From NCBI GenBank assembly GCA_023150805.1, contig JAKLKF010000016.1, positions 49,578 through 86,021 on the forward strand: a stretch of 36,444 nucleotides of DNA, written 5' to 3'. Numbering within the stretch: the first letter of the stretch is position 1; each line of letters opens with the position of its first letter. The translations under genes were made by a program, and so were the position numbers. The stretch is from Myxococcota bacterium. GTDB taxonomy: Bacteria > Myxococcota_A > UBA796 > UBA2385. Below are positions 7,485 through 14,920 of this stretch, piece by piece. Under the pieces are notes generated by a model. It worked only from the letters and a program-made list of their open reading frames with translations, did not search any database and was not told the DNA's origin.

Positions 7485-9017
7485 CTATCGCACGGGGGGC
7501 TGGGACGGTCCGCGCCCATAGACCTCGACGAGCCCCCGCAGGCGCCAGGCCGCCTCGCGCGGCGGCGGGGCGGTGCGCCACGTCCAGTTGCCTTCGCCCA
7601 GCCCCGGCACGTTCATCCGCGCCTGCGAGCCCAGGCCGAGCACGTCCTGCAGCGGCACGATGGCCCAGCGCGCCACGCTGGCCAGCAGGGGCTGGATGAG
7701 CTGCCAGTGGGGCTCCTGCCCGTCGCGCATCACGTAGCGGCGGAAGTGGTCGCGGCTCTGCTCGTCGGTGGCGGCGTACCAGCCGGCGGCGGTGTCGTTG
7801 TCGTGGGTGCCCGTGTAGGCCACCCACCGGTCGTGGGCCCAGGTGTGGGGCAGGAAGGGGTGGTTGACCGAGCCTCCGAAGGCGAACTGGAGGATCTTCA
7901 TCCCCGGCAGGCCCAGCCCGTCGCGCAGGGCCTCGACGTCCGGGGTGATGATCCCCAGGTCCTCGGCGATGATCGGCAGCGGCTGGTCGGGGTCCAGGCC
8001 CGCGGGGGGATCGGCGCGCAGGTCGGCGGCGACGGCGTCGAACAGCTCGCGGCCCGGGCCGGGCGTCCAGGCGCCGCTGGTGGCGTCGAGGGCGTCGGCG
8101 GGCACGGCCCAGGAGGCGCAGAAGCCCCGGAAGTGGTCGATGCGGACGTCATGGCAGGCCGCCAGGGCGGCGCGGATTCGCGTCCGCCACCACCGCCAGC
8201 CCTGGGCGCGGTGGGCCTCCCAGGCGTAGAGCGGGTTGCCCCAGCGCTGGCCCTGGGGGCTGAAGTAGTCCGGGGGCACGCCGGCCACCGGGTCGGGCAC
8301 CGGCACCCCGTCGGGGCCCGGCACCCAGCGGAACAGGCCGCGGTGGGCCCAGGTGTCGGCGCCCGCGCCGGAGACGAAGATGGGCACGTCGCCGACCAGG
8401 CGCACGCCCCGGTCCGTGGCCGCCTTGCGCAGTGCCTGCCACTGGCGGTGGACCAGCACCTGCGCCGCCACGTGCTCCTCGACGGCCGGGCGCAGCTCCC
8501 GCCGCGCCGCCTCCAGGGCGGCGGGAGTCCGGTCCCGCAGGGGCGCGGGCAGGTCCCACCAGCCCCGCTGCGTGCCGGCGGCCAGGGTCACGGCGCGGAA
8601 GAGGGCCCAGTCGTCGACCCAGGGCTGCGCCTGGCGGAAGGTGTCCAGCGCCGCGGGGGCCTCCTGGGCCAGGCACCGGGCGGCCCGGGCCACGCGGGGC
8701 GCGTGCCAGCCCTCCAGCGCCTCGAGGTCGACCCGGTCGGCAGCCGAGGGGGGGCGGTCCCCCAAGGCCTGGGCGGGGAGCAGGCCGTCCTGGACCAGGC
8801 GCTCCAGGCTGAGCAGGTGGGTGCCCAGGGCCAGCGTGCCGGGGCTGTCGTAGGGCGAGAAGCCGCCGCCCGTCGGGCCCAGCGGCAGGACCTGCCACAG
8901 CGTGCAGCCGGCCTCGCACAGCCAGTCCAGGAAGTCGAGGGCGCCCTGCCCCAGGTCGCCGCAGGGACCGGGGCCGGGCAGGGAGGTGGGGTGCAGCAGG
9001 ATGCCGGCGCGACGCAT
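7485..9017 (-). CDS. malQ: 4-alpha-glucanotransferase (amylomaltase, GH77)
   Basis: This GH77 enzyme transfers alpha-1,4-glucan segments between maltodextrins in glycogen and maltose metabolism. The 510-residue length matches compact amylomaltases of about 500 residues, not the longer enteric MalQ. Diagnostic motifs are GILLHPTSLPG at the N-terminus, DSPGTLALGTHLLSL, the nucleophile Asp in VRIDHFRGF near residue 290, the acid/base Glu in IAEDLG, and the third acid in TGTHDNDT. It is the first gene of a four-gene minus-strand operon. No ribosome binding site precedes the ATG, but a TATA-like element lies 7 bases upstream, so the message may be leaderless. No other glycogen genes are adjacent. 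Confidence 0.95.
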   Translation of the reverse strand: MRRAGILLHPTSLPGPGPCGDLGQGALDFLDWLCEAGCTLWQVLPLGPTGGGFSPYDSPGTLALGTHLLSLERLVQDGLLPAQALGDRPPSAADRVDLEALEGWHAPRVARAARCLAQEAPAALDTFRQAQPWVDDWALFRAVTLAAGTQRGWWDLPAPLRDRTPAALEAARRELRPAVEEHVAAQVLVHRQWQALRKAATDRGVRLVGDVPIFVSGAGADTWAHRGLFRWVPGPDGVPVPDPVAGVPPDYFSPQGQRWGNPLYAWEAHRAQGWRWWRTRIRAALAACHDVRIDHFRGFCASWAVPADALDATSGAWTPGPGRELFDAVAADLRADPPAGLDPDQPLPIIAEDLGIITPDVEALRDGLGLPGMKILQFAFGGSVNHPFLPHTWAHDRWVAYTGTHDNDTAAGWYAATDEQSRDHFRRYVMRDGQEPHWQLIQPLLASVARWAIVPLQDVLGLGSQARMNVPGLGEGNWTWRTAPPPREAAWRLRGLVEVYGRGPSQPPVR

Positions 9018-9024
9018 CCGCGCG

Positions 9025-9030
9025 TATAGC
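9025..9030 (-). promoter_or_regulatory. Candidate -10 element of the glucanotransferase operon
   Basis: On the minus strand GCTATA ends 7 bases before the ATG at 9017. No ribosome binding site is present in the gap. The spacing predicts a transcript starting at or just before the start codon. No -35 hexamer is recognisable in the GC-rich upstream DNA. Confidence 0.35.
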
Positions 9031-9113
9031 CCGGGGCCTGCTCCGGGGCGCGGGCGTGCGCGCTCCCGCCGATCGGGCTAAGCACCGTGCCCCTTCCCCC
9101 TTCGGAGGCTCCC

Positions 9114-9257
9114 ATGTCCAGCTCTTCCCGTCACCGCGCGAAGCTCCGCCACAAGTTCAAGAAGGCCCGCCTGCGCCAGTGCGGCTTCATGAAGGTCAAG
9201 AAGAACGGCGGCCGCATGAAGACCGTCAAGCGGCACGGCAACCGCAAGTCCTTCTGA
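9114..9257 (+). CDS. Small, highly basic protein of unknown function (47 residues)
   Basis: A GGAGG ribosome binding site sits an ideal 5 bases before the ATG at 9114, and a strong hairpin follows the stop, so this short frame looks like a real gene. The 47-residue product has 18 Lys/Arg, 3 His, one Cys (C23) and no acidic residue. It begins MSSSSRHRAKLRHKFKKARL and ends KRHGNRKSF. That composition is typical of RNA- or ribosome-binding proteins, but it does not match the bL34, bL36 or bTHX sequences I know, so I assign no name. It is divergent from the glucanotransferase operon. An rRNA- or nucleoid-binding role is a guess from charge alone. Confidence 0.72.
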   Translation: MSSSSRHRAKLRHKFKKARLRQCGFMKVKKNGGRMKTVKRHGNRKSF

Positions 9258-9279
9258 GCCAGGCGGGCTCGGTGAAGAC

Positions 9280-9303
9280 GACCCCGGCCCTGGCGCCGGG
9301 GTC
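9280..9303. terminator. Hairpin between convergent genes
   Basis: GACCCCGGC (9280-9288) and GCCGGGGTC (9295-9303) form a perfect 9-bp stem with a six-base loop, 22 bases after the stop of the small basic protein. The same structure lies 14 bases beyond the stop of the oxygenase-like gene on the other strand, so it could serve both. An outer alternative pairing of AGACGAC with GTCGTCT extends it. No T-run is present, so factor-independent termination is likely but not certain. Confidence 0.6.
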
Positions 9304-9317
9304 TGTCGTCTGGGGGA

Positions 9318-10238
9318 TCAGGTCGTTTCCGCGGCAGCGGGCCCGACCCACCAGCCCGAGACGGTCCACCGGGCGCGGCGGCTGGGCTCGACCACGTGCC
9401 AGGTCTCGGGGCCCGGCACGAAGAGGGCCAGGTCGCCGCTGTGCGGCAGCCAGCGCTCGGTGACAGCCAGGATCCCGTCGCCCTGGGGCTGGCCGAAGGC
9501 GATGGCGCCGCCGTCGGCCGCGGTCCATCCCGGGTTCAGCCCCAGCGCTGCCGTGGCGACGTAGCCGCCCCCGTCCGGGTGCGCGGCGAGGTGGTCGCCC
9601 GGGTCGTGCCGCCACGCGTTCAGCCGCATGGGGCCGGGCAGCTCCAGCCCCAGCACCGCGCCCAGCAGCCGCCGCGTGCCCGGGTCCTCCAGCAGCTCCC
9701 GCAGGGCCCGCAGGCCGTGCTCGACCGGGTGGCGCCAGGCCCGCACCACGTCGGTCTCCAGCCGCTGCATGGGCAGGGCCTGGACCTCGCGCAGCAGCAC
9801 CTCGCAGAAGGCGGGGGCCAGGAAGCCGCGCAGGATGGTGAGGCGCCGCCCGGCGGCCCGCTCCTCGGCCGCGCGGCGCAGCCCCTCGCCGTCCCGCCAG
9901 CGGGGCGAGACGCCGTCGGGCAGGTCCTCGGCCAGGGCCCAGTCGACGGCCGGCACGCCCGGCAGCACCGGGGGCCGGGGCGCGCTGGCCAGGCGTGCGT
10001 CCCGGAGGCGCGCGCGGACCGCCTGCACCGCCGGCCCCTCGACCAGCAGGTCACCCTGCAGGCGGGCGAGCAGGGCCGGAGGCGGCGCGGCGAGGGTCGC
10101 CACCTCCTGGGGCGAGAGGTGGTGCCGCCGCTCCAGCAGCGGGTCCCACAGCGACAGGCCCCCGTCCGGCTCGCCGCGGCTGAGCAGGTCGGCGCGCAGC
10201 GGGGGGGGAGGGGTGGTCAGCGCGGCGCCCGCCTTCAG
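9318..10238 (-). CDS. 2OG-Fe(II) oxygenase-like protein with N-terminal extension
   Basis: The C-terminal 130 residues look like a prolyl-hydroxylase-type 2-oxoglutarate/Fe(II) oxygenase. An H-x-D pair lies in LAAHPDGGG, the distal His is in ETWHVVEP, and a 2OG-binding Arg follows in RRARWTVSGWW. MRLNAWRHDPGD before the first His fits the fold. The N-terminal 130 residues resemble, loosely, a PqqD-like small domain (LRADLLSRGEPDGGLSLWD). The start is a problem: from the threonyl-tRNA synthetase stop down to 10103 there is no in-frame ATG, GTG or TTG. I give 10238, a CTG overlapping that stop as CTGA; a CTG at 10220, or GTG at 10103 or 10028, are alternatives, and the last two would remove part of the domain-like N-terminus. 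A run of eight G at 10201-10208 could hide a sequencing error. Its target is unknown. Confidence 0.7.
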   Translation of the reverse strand: MKAGAALTTPPPPLRADLLSRGEPDGGLSLWDPLLERRHHLSPQEVATLAAPPPALLARLQGDLLVEGPAVQAVRARLRDARLASAPRPPVLPGVPAVDWALAEDLPDGVSPRWRDGEGLRRAAEERAAGRRLTILRGFLAPAFCEVLLREVQALPMQRLETDVVRAWRHPVEHGLRALRELLEDPGTRRLLGAVLGLELPGPMRLNAWRHDPGDHLAAHPDGGGYVATAALGLNPGWTAADGGAIAFGQPQGDGILAVTERWLPHSGDLALFVPGPETWHVVEPSRRARWTVSGWWVGPAAAETT

Positions 10239-12130
10239 AAGGGGATGACCGACTCGGCCACCAGCCGGTCGACGAAGTCCTGCACCTGCATGCTGCCCAG
10301 GTCGCCGTGGTCGCGGGAGCGCACGGAGACGGTGCCGTTGGCCAGCTCGTCCTCGCCGATGATGGCCATGTAGGGGACCTTCATGCCGTGGCACATCTTG
10401 ATCTTGTAGCCGATCTTGTCGTCGCCATCGTCGAAGTGCACCCGGACGCCCGCCGCCCTGAGCGCGGCGGTCACGGCGGCGCCGTGCTCCAGGCTCTTCT
10501 CGGAGACCGTCATCACCCGGACCTGCTCGGGGGCCAGCCAGGTGGGGAAGTTGCCGCCGTAGTGCTCGATGAGGATGGCGATGAAGCGCTCGAAGCTGCC
10601 GAAGACGGCGCGGTGGATGACGACCGGCGTGTGGGCCTGGTTGTCGGCGCCGACGTAGGACAGCTCGAAGCGCCGGGGCAGGTTGAAGTCGAGCTGGACC
10701 GTGGCGCACTGGTGGGCGCGGCCGAGCGCGTCGTACACGTCGAAGTCGATCTTCGGCCCGTAGAAGGCGCCGTCGCCGTGGTGCATGCCGAAGCTGCGGC
10801 CCGAGGCGACCAGGGCCTGGCGCAGGCCCTCTTCGGCGCGGTCCCACAGCTCGTCGCTGCCCAGCTTGGGGTCGGGCCGGGTGGCCAAGTTCAGCTCGAC
10901 GGTCATGCCGAAGGCGGCGTAGACCCGGTCGATCAGGTCGAGCAGGCGCCCCACCTCCTGCGCGATCTGGTCCTCGGCGACGAAGAGGTGGGCGTCGTCC
11001 TGCTGGAACTGCCGGACCCGGGTCAGGCCCGAGAGCGCGCCGGACAGCTCGTTGCGGTGCAGCACGCCCTGGTCGTGGATGCGCATCGGCAGGTCGCGGT
11101 AGCTGCGCTTGCGGCTCTTGAAGATCAGCATGTGGCTGGGGCAGTTCATGGGCTTCAGCCCCAGGATGCGGGGCTCCTGCTCGCCCTCGGCGCCCGCCCC
11201 CTCCTGCTGGCCCTCCAGGAAGTGGCCTTCGGGGAAGTGGAAGAGGTTCTCCTGGTAGTGGTCCCAGTGGCCGCTGGTCTCGAAGAGCTTCTTGTCGAAG
11301 ACCAGCGGGGTCTTGACCACGTCGTAGCCGCTGCCGGCCAGCAGGGCGCGCATCCGGCTGCCCAGCAGGTCGTAGAGGAACTCGCCCTTGGGCAGCCAGA
11401 AGGCCGCGCCGGGCGCCCAGTCGTGGAACATGAACAGCTCGAGCTGGGTGCCGAGCTTGCGGTGGTCGCGCTTCTTGGCCTCCTCCAGGCGGAAGAGGTG
11501 CTGGTCGAGCGCCTCGCGGGTGGGCCACACGGTGCCGTAGACGCGCTGGAGCTGCGGGTTCTCGGCCTTGCCCAGCCAGTAGGCGCCCGAGAGCTTGAGC
11601 AGCTTGATGTGCTTGGCCTGGCCGGTGCGCATCACGTGGGGGCCGCCGCAGAGGTCGACGAACTCGCCGCCGTCCTTGCGCCGGTTCCGGTAGATGGTGA
11701 CCTTCTCGACCGGCAGCCGGCCGATGTGCTCGACCTTGAAGACCTGGCCGCGGGCGCCGAACCACGCGACGGCCTGCTCCTTGGTCCACTCCTCGCGCTC
11801 GAAGGTCTGGTTCTCCTTGACCACGGCCTTGATCTCGGCCTCGATCCGCTCCAGGTCGCCCTCGGTCAGGGTGACGCCGGGGATGTCGATGTCGTAGTAG
11901 AAGCCGTCCTTGATCGGGGGGCCGAAGGCCAGGCGGGCCTGGGGCCAGAGCTGGAGGATGGCCTGGGCCATGACGTGGGCCGCGGAGTGCCGCAGGCAGT
12001 ACAGGCGGTAGTCCTCCTCGCTCTCGAAGGCGTCGCGGCCCTTCTCGTGCTCCTCCTGCGGGGCGGGGCCCATGGCCTCGGCCGCTTGCGGCTCGCTCTC
12101 GGGGGCGTGCTCCAGGAGATGTGCAGACAT
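10235..12130 (-). CDS. thrS: Threonyl-tRNA synthetase lacking the N-terminal TGS domain
   Basis: This enzyme charges tRNA-Thr. In the editing domain the HSAAH pair and DLCGGPH are intact, so mis-charged Ser-tRNA can probably be hydrolysed. The catalytic core has GLKPMNCPSHM with the zinc Cys, HRNELSGAL (motif 2 region), QFQQDDAHLF with a zinc His, and VIHRAVFGSFERF with the last zinc His and motif 3. The C-terminal anticodon-binding domain ends at VAESVIPF. The 631-residue protein begins with about 45 acidic, low-complexity residues where other ThrRS carry the TGS domain. A short Gly/Glu/Gln-rich insertion precedes the zinc Cys. The ATG at 12130 has a GAGGA ribosome site; the longer in-frame extension is antisense to the FG-GAP gene. 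The usual downstream infC is absent. Confidence 0.96.
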   Translation of the reverse strand: MSAHLLEHAPESEPQAAEAMGPAPQEEHEKGRDAFESEEDYRLYCLRHSAAHVMAQAILQLWPQARLAFGPPIKDGFYYDIDIPGVTLTEGDLERIEAEIKAVVKENQTFEREEWTKEQAVAWFGARGQVFKVEHIGRLPVEKVTIYRNRRKDGGEFVDLCGGPHVMRTGQAKHIKLLKLSGAYWLGKAENPQLQRVYGTVWPTREALDQHLFRLEEAKKRDHRKLGTQLELFMFHDWAPGAAFWLPKGEFLYDLLGSRMRALLAGSGYDVVKTPLVFDKKLFETSGHWDHYQENLFHFPEGHFLEGQQEGAGAEGEQEPRILGLKPMNCPSHMLIFKSRKRSYRDLPMRIHDQGVLHRNELSGALSGLTRVRQFQQDDAHLFVAEDQIAQEVGRLLDLIDRVYAAFGMTVELNLATRPDPKLGSDELWDRAEEGLRQALVASGRSFGMHHGDGAFYGPKIDFDVYDALGRAHQCATVQLDFNLPRRFELSYVGADNQAHTPVVIHRAVFGSFERFIAILIEHYGGNFPTWLAPEQVRVMTVSEKSLEHGAAVTAALRAAGVRVHFDDGDDKIGYKIKMCHGMKVPYMAIIGEDELANGTVSVRSRDHGDLGSMQVQDFVDRLVAESVIPF

Positions 12131-12233
12131 CGGTGTCCTCGGGTTCGTCGGGGAGGGCCCCTGGCCTAATCGGGGCGGGCGGAGCGGGACAGGGCGCGGT
12201 CGGGATACCATCGGGGCCTGCCCCGGAGCCTGG

Positions 12234-14051
12234 ATGTCGCAGCTCGCCCTCTCCCTCACGCTGCTGCTGTCCGGCTGCGGCACCGAGGTGATCACGCCCG
12301 GCGGAGACGGCGGCGCCGACGACACGGGGGGGGGCACCGACACGGCGCCGCCGCCCAGGGACGACGACGGCGACGGCTGGTTCACGCCCGAGGACTGCAA
12401 CGACTTCGACGAGCAGATCCACCCCGACGCCACCGAGGTCTGCGACGGGCGGGACAACGACTGCGACGGCATCGTCGACGTCAACGACGCCGTCGACGCC
12501 TCTCCCTTCTTCATGGACGGCGACGGCGACGGCTACGGCGACCCCTCTGTGGGGCTGTCGGCCTGCGGGCAGCCGCCGGGCTTCGTGACCGACGGGACCG
12601 ACTGCGACGACGACGACCCGGCGACCCACCCCGGCGCGCCCGAGATCTGCAACGACGGCGCGGACAACAACTGCAACGACGACGCGCTGGAGTGCGCGCT
12701 CTCCGGCGACCTGAGCCTGTCGGCGGCCCAGGGGATCTGGTCGGGGCAGGCCGGCGGCGACCAGGCGGGCTTCGCCCTGGCCGGCGCGGGCGACGTGGAC
12801 GGCGACGGGCGGGACGACGTGCTGGTGGGCGGACCCAACCACGACGCCAACGGCAACGCCGACGCCGGCGCGGCCTGGCTGGTCGGGGGGGCGGTGGCCC
12901 TGCAGACCAGCAGCTTGGCGGCGGCGACCGCGACCTGGCAGGGCACGGTGCGGTCGGACAACGCGGGCGTGGCCCTGGCGGGCGTCGGCGACCTGGACGG
13001 CGACGGCTACGACGACCTGCTGGTGGGCGCCTACCACTCCGACCTGGGCAGCGCGGACAGCGGCGCGGCCTACCTGGTGATGGGGCCCACCAGCGGCGTG
13101 CACCTGCTGGGCACCGCCGACGCGCTGCTCGTGGGTGAGCTCAGCTACGACCTGGCGGGGCTGGGCGTGGGCGGCGGGCAGGACCTGACCGGGGACGGCG
13201 TGGGCGACCTGCTGGTGGGCGCCTCGGGCCAGGGAGAGGGCAGCGTCCAGAGCCGCGGGCGCGCCTACGTCGTGGCGGGCGTGCCCACGGGCACGGTGGA
13301 CCTGTCGACGGCGGGGGCCTGGGTGGACGGCCAGAGCAGCTACGACCGGGTGAGCCGCGTCGTCTCCCTGCCGGACGCCACTGGCGACGGCATCGCCGAC
13401 CTGGCGGTGGGGGCCTACACCTGGTCGGACAACGACGGGCGCGGGGCGGTCTTCCTGTTCGCGGGGCCGCTGGTGGGCGCGCTCACCACCGCCGAGGCCG
13501 ACGTCACCCTGGAGGGCGAGGCGGAGGACGGGCAGGCCGGCTACGCCCTCGCCTCGGCCGGCGACGTCGACGGCGACGGGGCCACCGACCTGCTGGTGGG
13601 CGCGCCCTACGCCGAAGGGGGGGCCGATGAGTCGGGGATCGCGTACCTGGTGTTGGGGCCCTCCGCGTCGGGCCCCCTGTCCGGCGCCGACGTGCGCTTC
13701 GTGGGGGACGAGGCGCGGGCCGACCTGGGCGCGGCGGTCGCCGGGGGAGGCGACTTCGACGGGGATGGGCGGGCGGACGTGCTGCTGGGCGCGCCGGCGG
13801 CGGACACCAACAGCACGGACTCCGGCGGCGCCTGGCTGTTCTACGCGCCCTCCTCGGGCAGCCTGACCCCCGCCGACGCCGACCTGCGCCTGGTGGCGGA
13901 GAACGCGCGCGACGAGGCGGGCACGGCCGTCGCCTTCGCCGGCAACGTCGACGGCGACTGCTGTGACGACGTGCTGGTGGGCGCTGTCGAGGCCGACCGG
14001 GGCGGGTCGGGCTCGGGCGTGGCCTACATCGTCCTGGGACAGGGCCTGTAA
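12234..14051 (+). CDS. Lipoprotein with MopE-type metal-binding motifs and seven FG-GAP repeats
   Basis: This is a 605-residue surface or periplasmic lipoprotein of unknown function. A short signal (LTLLLSGC, lipidated Cys near residue 15) is followed by a Gly/Asp/Thr linker. Two MopE-like metal-binding motifs come next: EVCDGRDNDCDGIVD and EICNDGADNNCNDD, each preceded by a D-x-D-G-D-G loop. The remainder has seven FG-GAP/integrin-alpha-like repeats with calcium loops such as GDVDGDGRDDVLVG. Seven repeats match a closed seven-bladed propeller; the last loop reads DGDCCDD, with Cys in place of Gly. The ATG at 12234 has GGAG 5 bases upstream. It is divergent from thrS (103-base gap) and 9 bases before the pirin. 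It may bind calcium or copper and act in adhesion, but this is inference from the motifs. Confidence 0.85.
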   Translation: MSQLALSLTLLLSGCGTEVITPGGDGGADDTGGGTDTAPPPRDDDGDGWFTPEDCNDFDEQIHPDATEVCDGRDNDCDGIVDVNDAVDASPFFMDGDGDGYGDPSVGLSACGQPPGFVTDGTDCDDDDPATHPGAPEICNDGADNNCNDDALECALSGDLSLSAAQGIWSGQAGGDQAGFALAGAGDVDGDGRDDVLVGGPNHDANGNADAGAAWLVGGAVALQTSSLAAATATWQGTVRSDNAGVALAGVGDLDGDGYDDLLVGAYHSDLGSADSGAAYLVMGPTSGVHLLGTADALLVGELSYDLAGLGVGGGQDLTGDGVGDLLVGASGQGEGSVQSRGRAYVVAGVPTGTVDLSTAGAWVDGQSSYDRVSRVVSLPDATGDGIADLAVGAYTWSDNDGRGAVFLFAGPLVGALTTAEADVTLEGEAEDGQAGYALASAGDVDGDGATDLLVGAPYAEGGADESGIAYLVLGPSASGPLSGADVRFVGDEARADLGAAVAGGGDFDGDGRADVLLGAPAADTNSTDSGGAWLFYAPSSGSLTPADADLRLVAENARDEAGTAVAFAGNVDGDCCDDVLVGAVEADRGGSGSGVAYIVLGQGL

Positions 14052-14060
14052 GGAGGCGCC

Positions 14061-14891
14061 ATGAGGGGTACAGCGACGGTGGGCCCGGTGTTGGAGCTGA
14101 TCCCGGCCCGACGGGCCCTGCTGGGACCGGGCCTGGTGGTGCGGCGGGCCCTGCCGCGCGGCGCGCGCCGGTCGGTGGGGCCGTGGTGCTTCCTCGACCA
14201 CTTCGGCCCGGTGGAGGCCGCCGGCGCCATGAACCTGCCGCCCCACCCGCACATCGGCCTGCAGACCGTGACCTGGCTGCTGGAGGGCGAGCTGCTGCAC
14301 CGCGACAGCCTGGGCAGCGTCCAGCGGATCCGGCCGGGGCAGCTCAACTGGATGACGGCGGGCGAGGGCATCGTGCACAGCGAGGAGGCGCCGCCCGAGG
14401 GCGCCGGCGCGCTGCACGGGGTGCAGCTCTGGGTGGCCCTGCCCCCGGACCGTCGCCGCTGCCCGCCGGCCTTCGAGCACCACGCCACCCTGCCGCGCCT
14501 GGCGGAGGGCGCCACCGCGCTCACGCTGCTCGCCGGGCGGCTGGGCGGCATGGAGTCGCCGGCCACGGCCCACAGCCCGCTGGTCGGGCTCGACGTCGCC
14601 CTCCCCTCGGGGGGGCGCGTGCGCCTGCCGCTGGACCCCTCCTTCGAGCACGCGGTGCTGGCGATGGAGGGCAGCGCCGACGCCGCCGGCCACGCCTTCG
14701 GCCTGGGCGAGCTGCTCTACCTGGGGGACGGTCGGCACCACCTGGACCTCTCGGCCGACGAGCCGGCCCGGCTGCTGCTCATCGGGGGCCCGCCGCTGCC
14801 GGCCCCGCTGGCGATGTGGTGGAACTTCGTCGGGGGCGACCGCGAGGAGCTGCCGCCGGAGCCGGCCCCCTCGCCGGGACCTCGCGGGTAG
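14061..14891 (+). CDS. Pirin family protein
   Basis: Pirins are double-cupin, metal-binding proteins; some are quercetin dioxygenases and others are redox-linked regulators. The 276-residue length is normal. The N-terminal cupin shows GPWCFLDHFGP, then PHPHIGLQTVTWLLEGELLHRDSLG and GIVHSEE, which supply the His/His/His/Glu metal site (PHPHIG, the His in LLHRD region, and VHSEE). The C-terminal half has the usual GLDVALPSG and HAVLAMEGS features. The ATG at 14061 follows a GGAGG ribosome site that overlaps the region just after the FG-GAP stop, so the two genes are probably co-transcribed. No functional link between them is evident. Confidence 0.93.
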   Translation: MRGTATVGPVLELIPARRALLGPGLVVRRALPRGARRSVGPWCFLDHFGPVEAAGAMNLPPHPHIGLQTVTWLLEGELLHRDSLGSVQRIRPGQLNWMTAGEGIVHSEEAPPEGAGALHGVQLWVALPPDRRRCPPAFEHHATLPRLAEGATALTLLAGRLGGMESPATAHSPLVGLDVALPSGGRVRLPLDPSFEHAVLAMEGSADAAGHAFGLGELLYLGDGRHHLDLSADEPARLLLIGGPPLPAPLAMWWNFVGGDREELPPEPAPSPGPRG

Positions 14892-14900
14892 CGCAACAGG

Positions 14901-14920
14901 GCCCGCGTTAGCTGGCGGGC
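14901..14920 (+). promoter_or_regulatory. Hairpin abutting the start of the GT4 gene
   Basis: GCCCGC (14901-14906) and GCGGGC (14915-14920) can pair around the loop GTTAGCTG, and the right arm touches the ATG at 14921. The loop contains TTAGCT, the only AT-rich hexamer nearby, at the distance expected of a -10 box for a leaderless start. The element could be a translation-blocking hairpin, the tail of the pirin transcript, or a chance pairing. Confidence 0.3.

Noticed and set aside
9318..14741. A single open frame of about 1800 codons on the minus strand
   Set aside because: Only its last 300 codons (the oxygenase-like gene) look like protein. The rest is antisense to the FG-GAP and pirin genes or out of frame with thrS, and has the Arg/Gly/Ala-rich composition of a GC-driven shadow frame.
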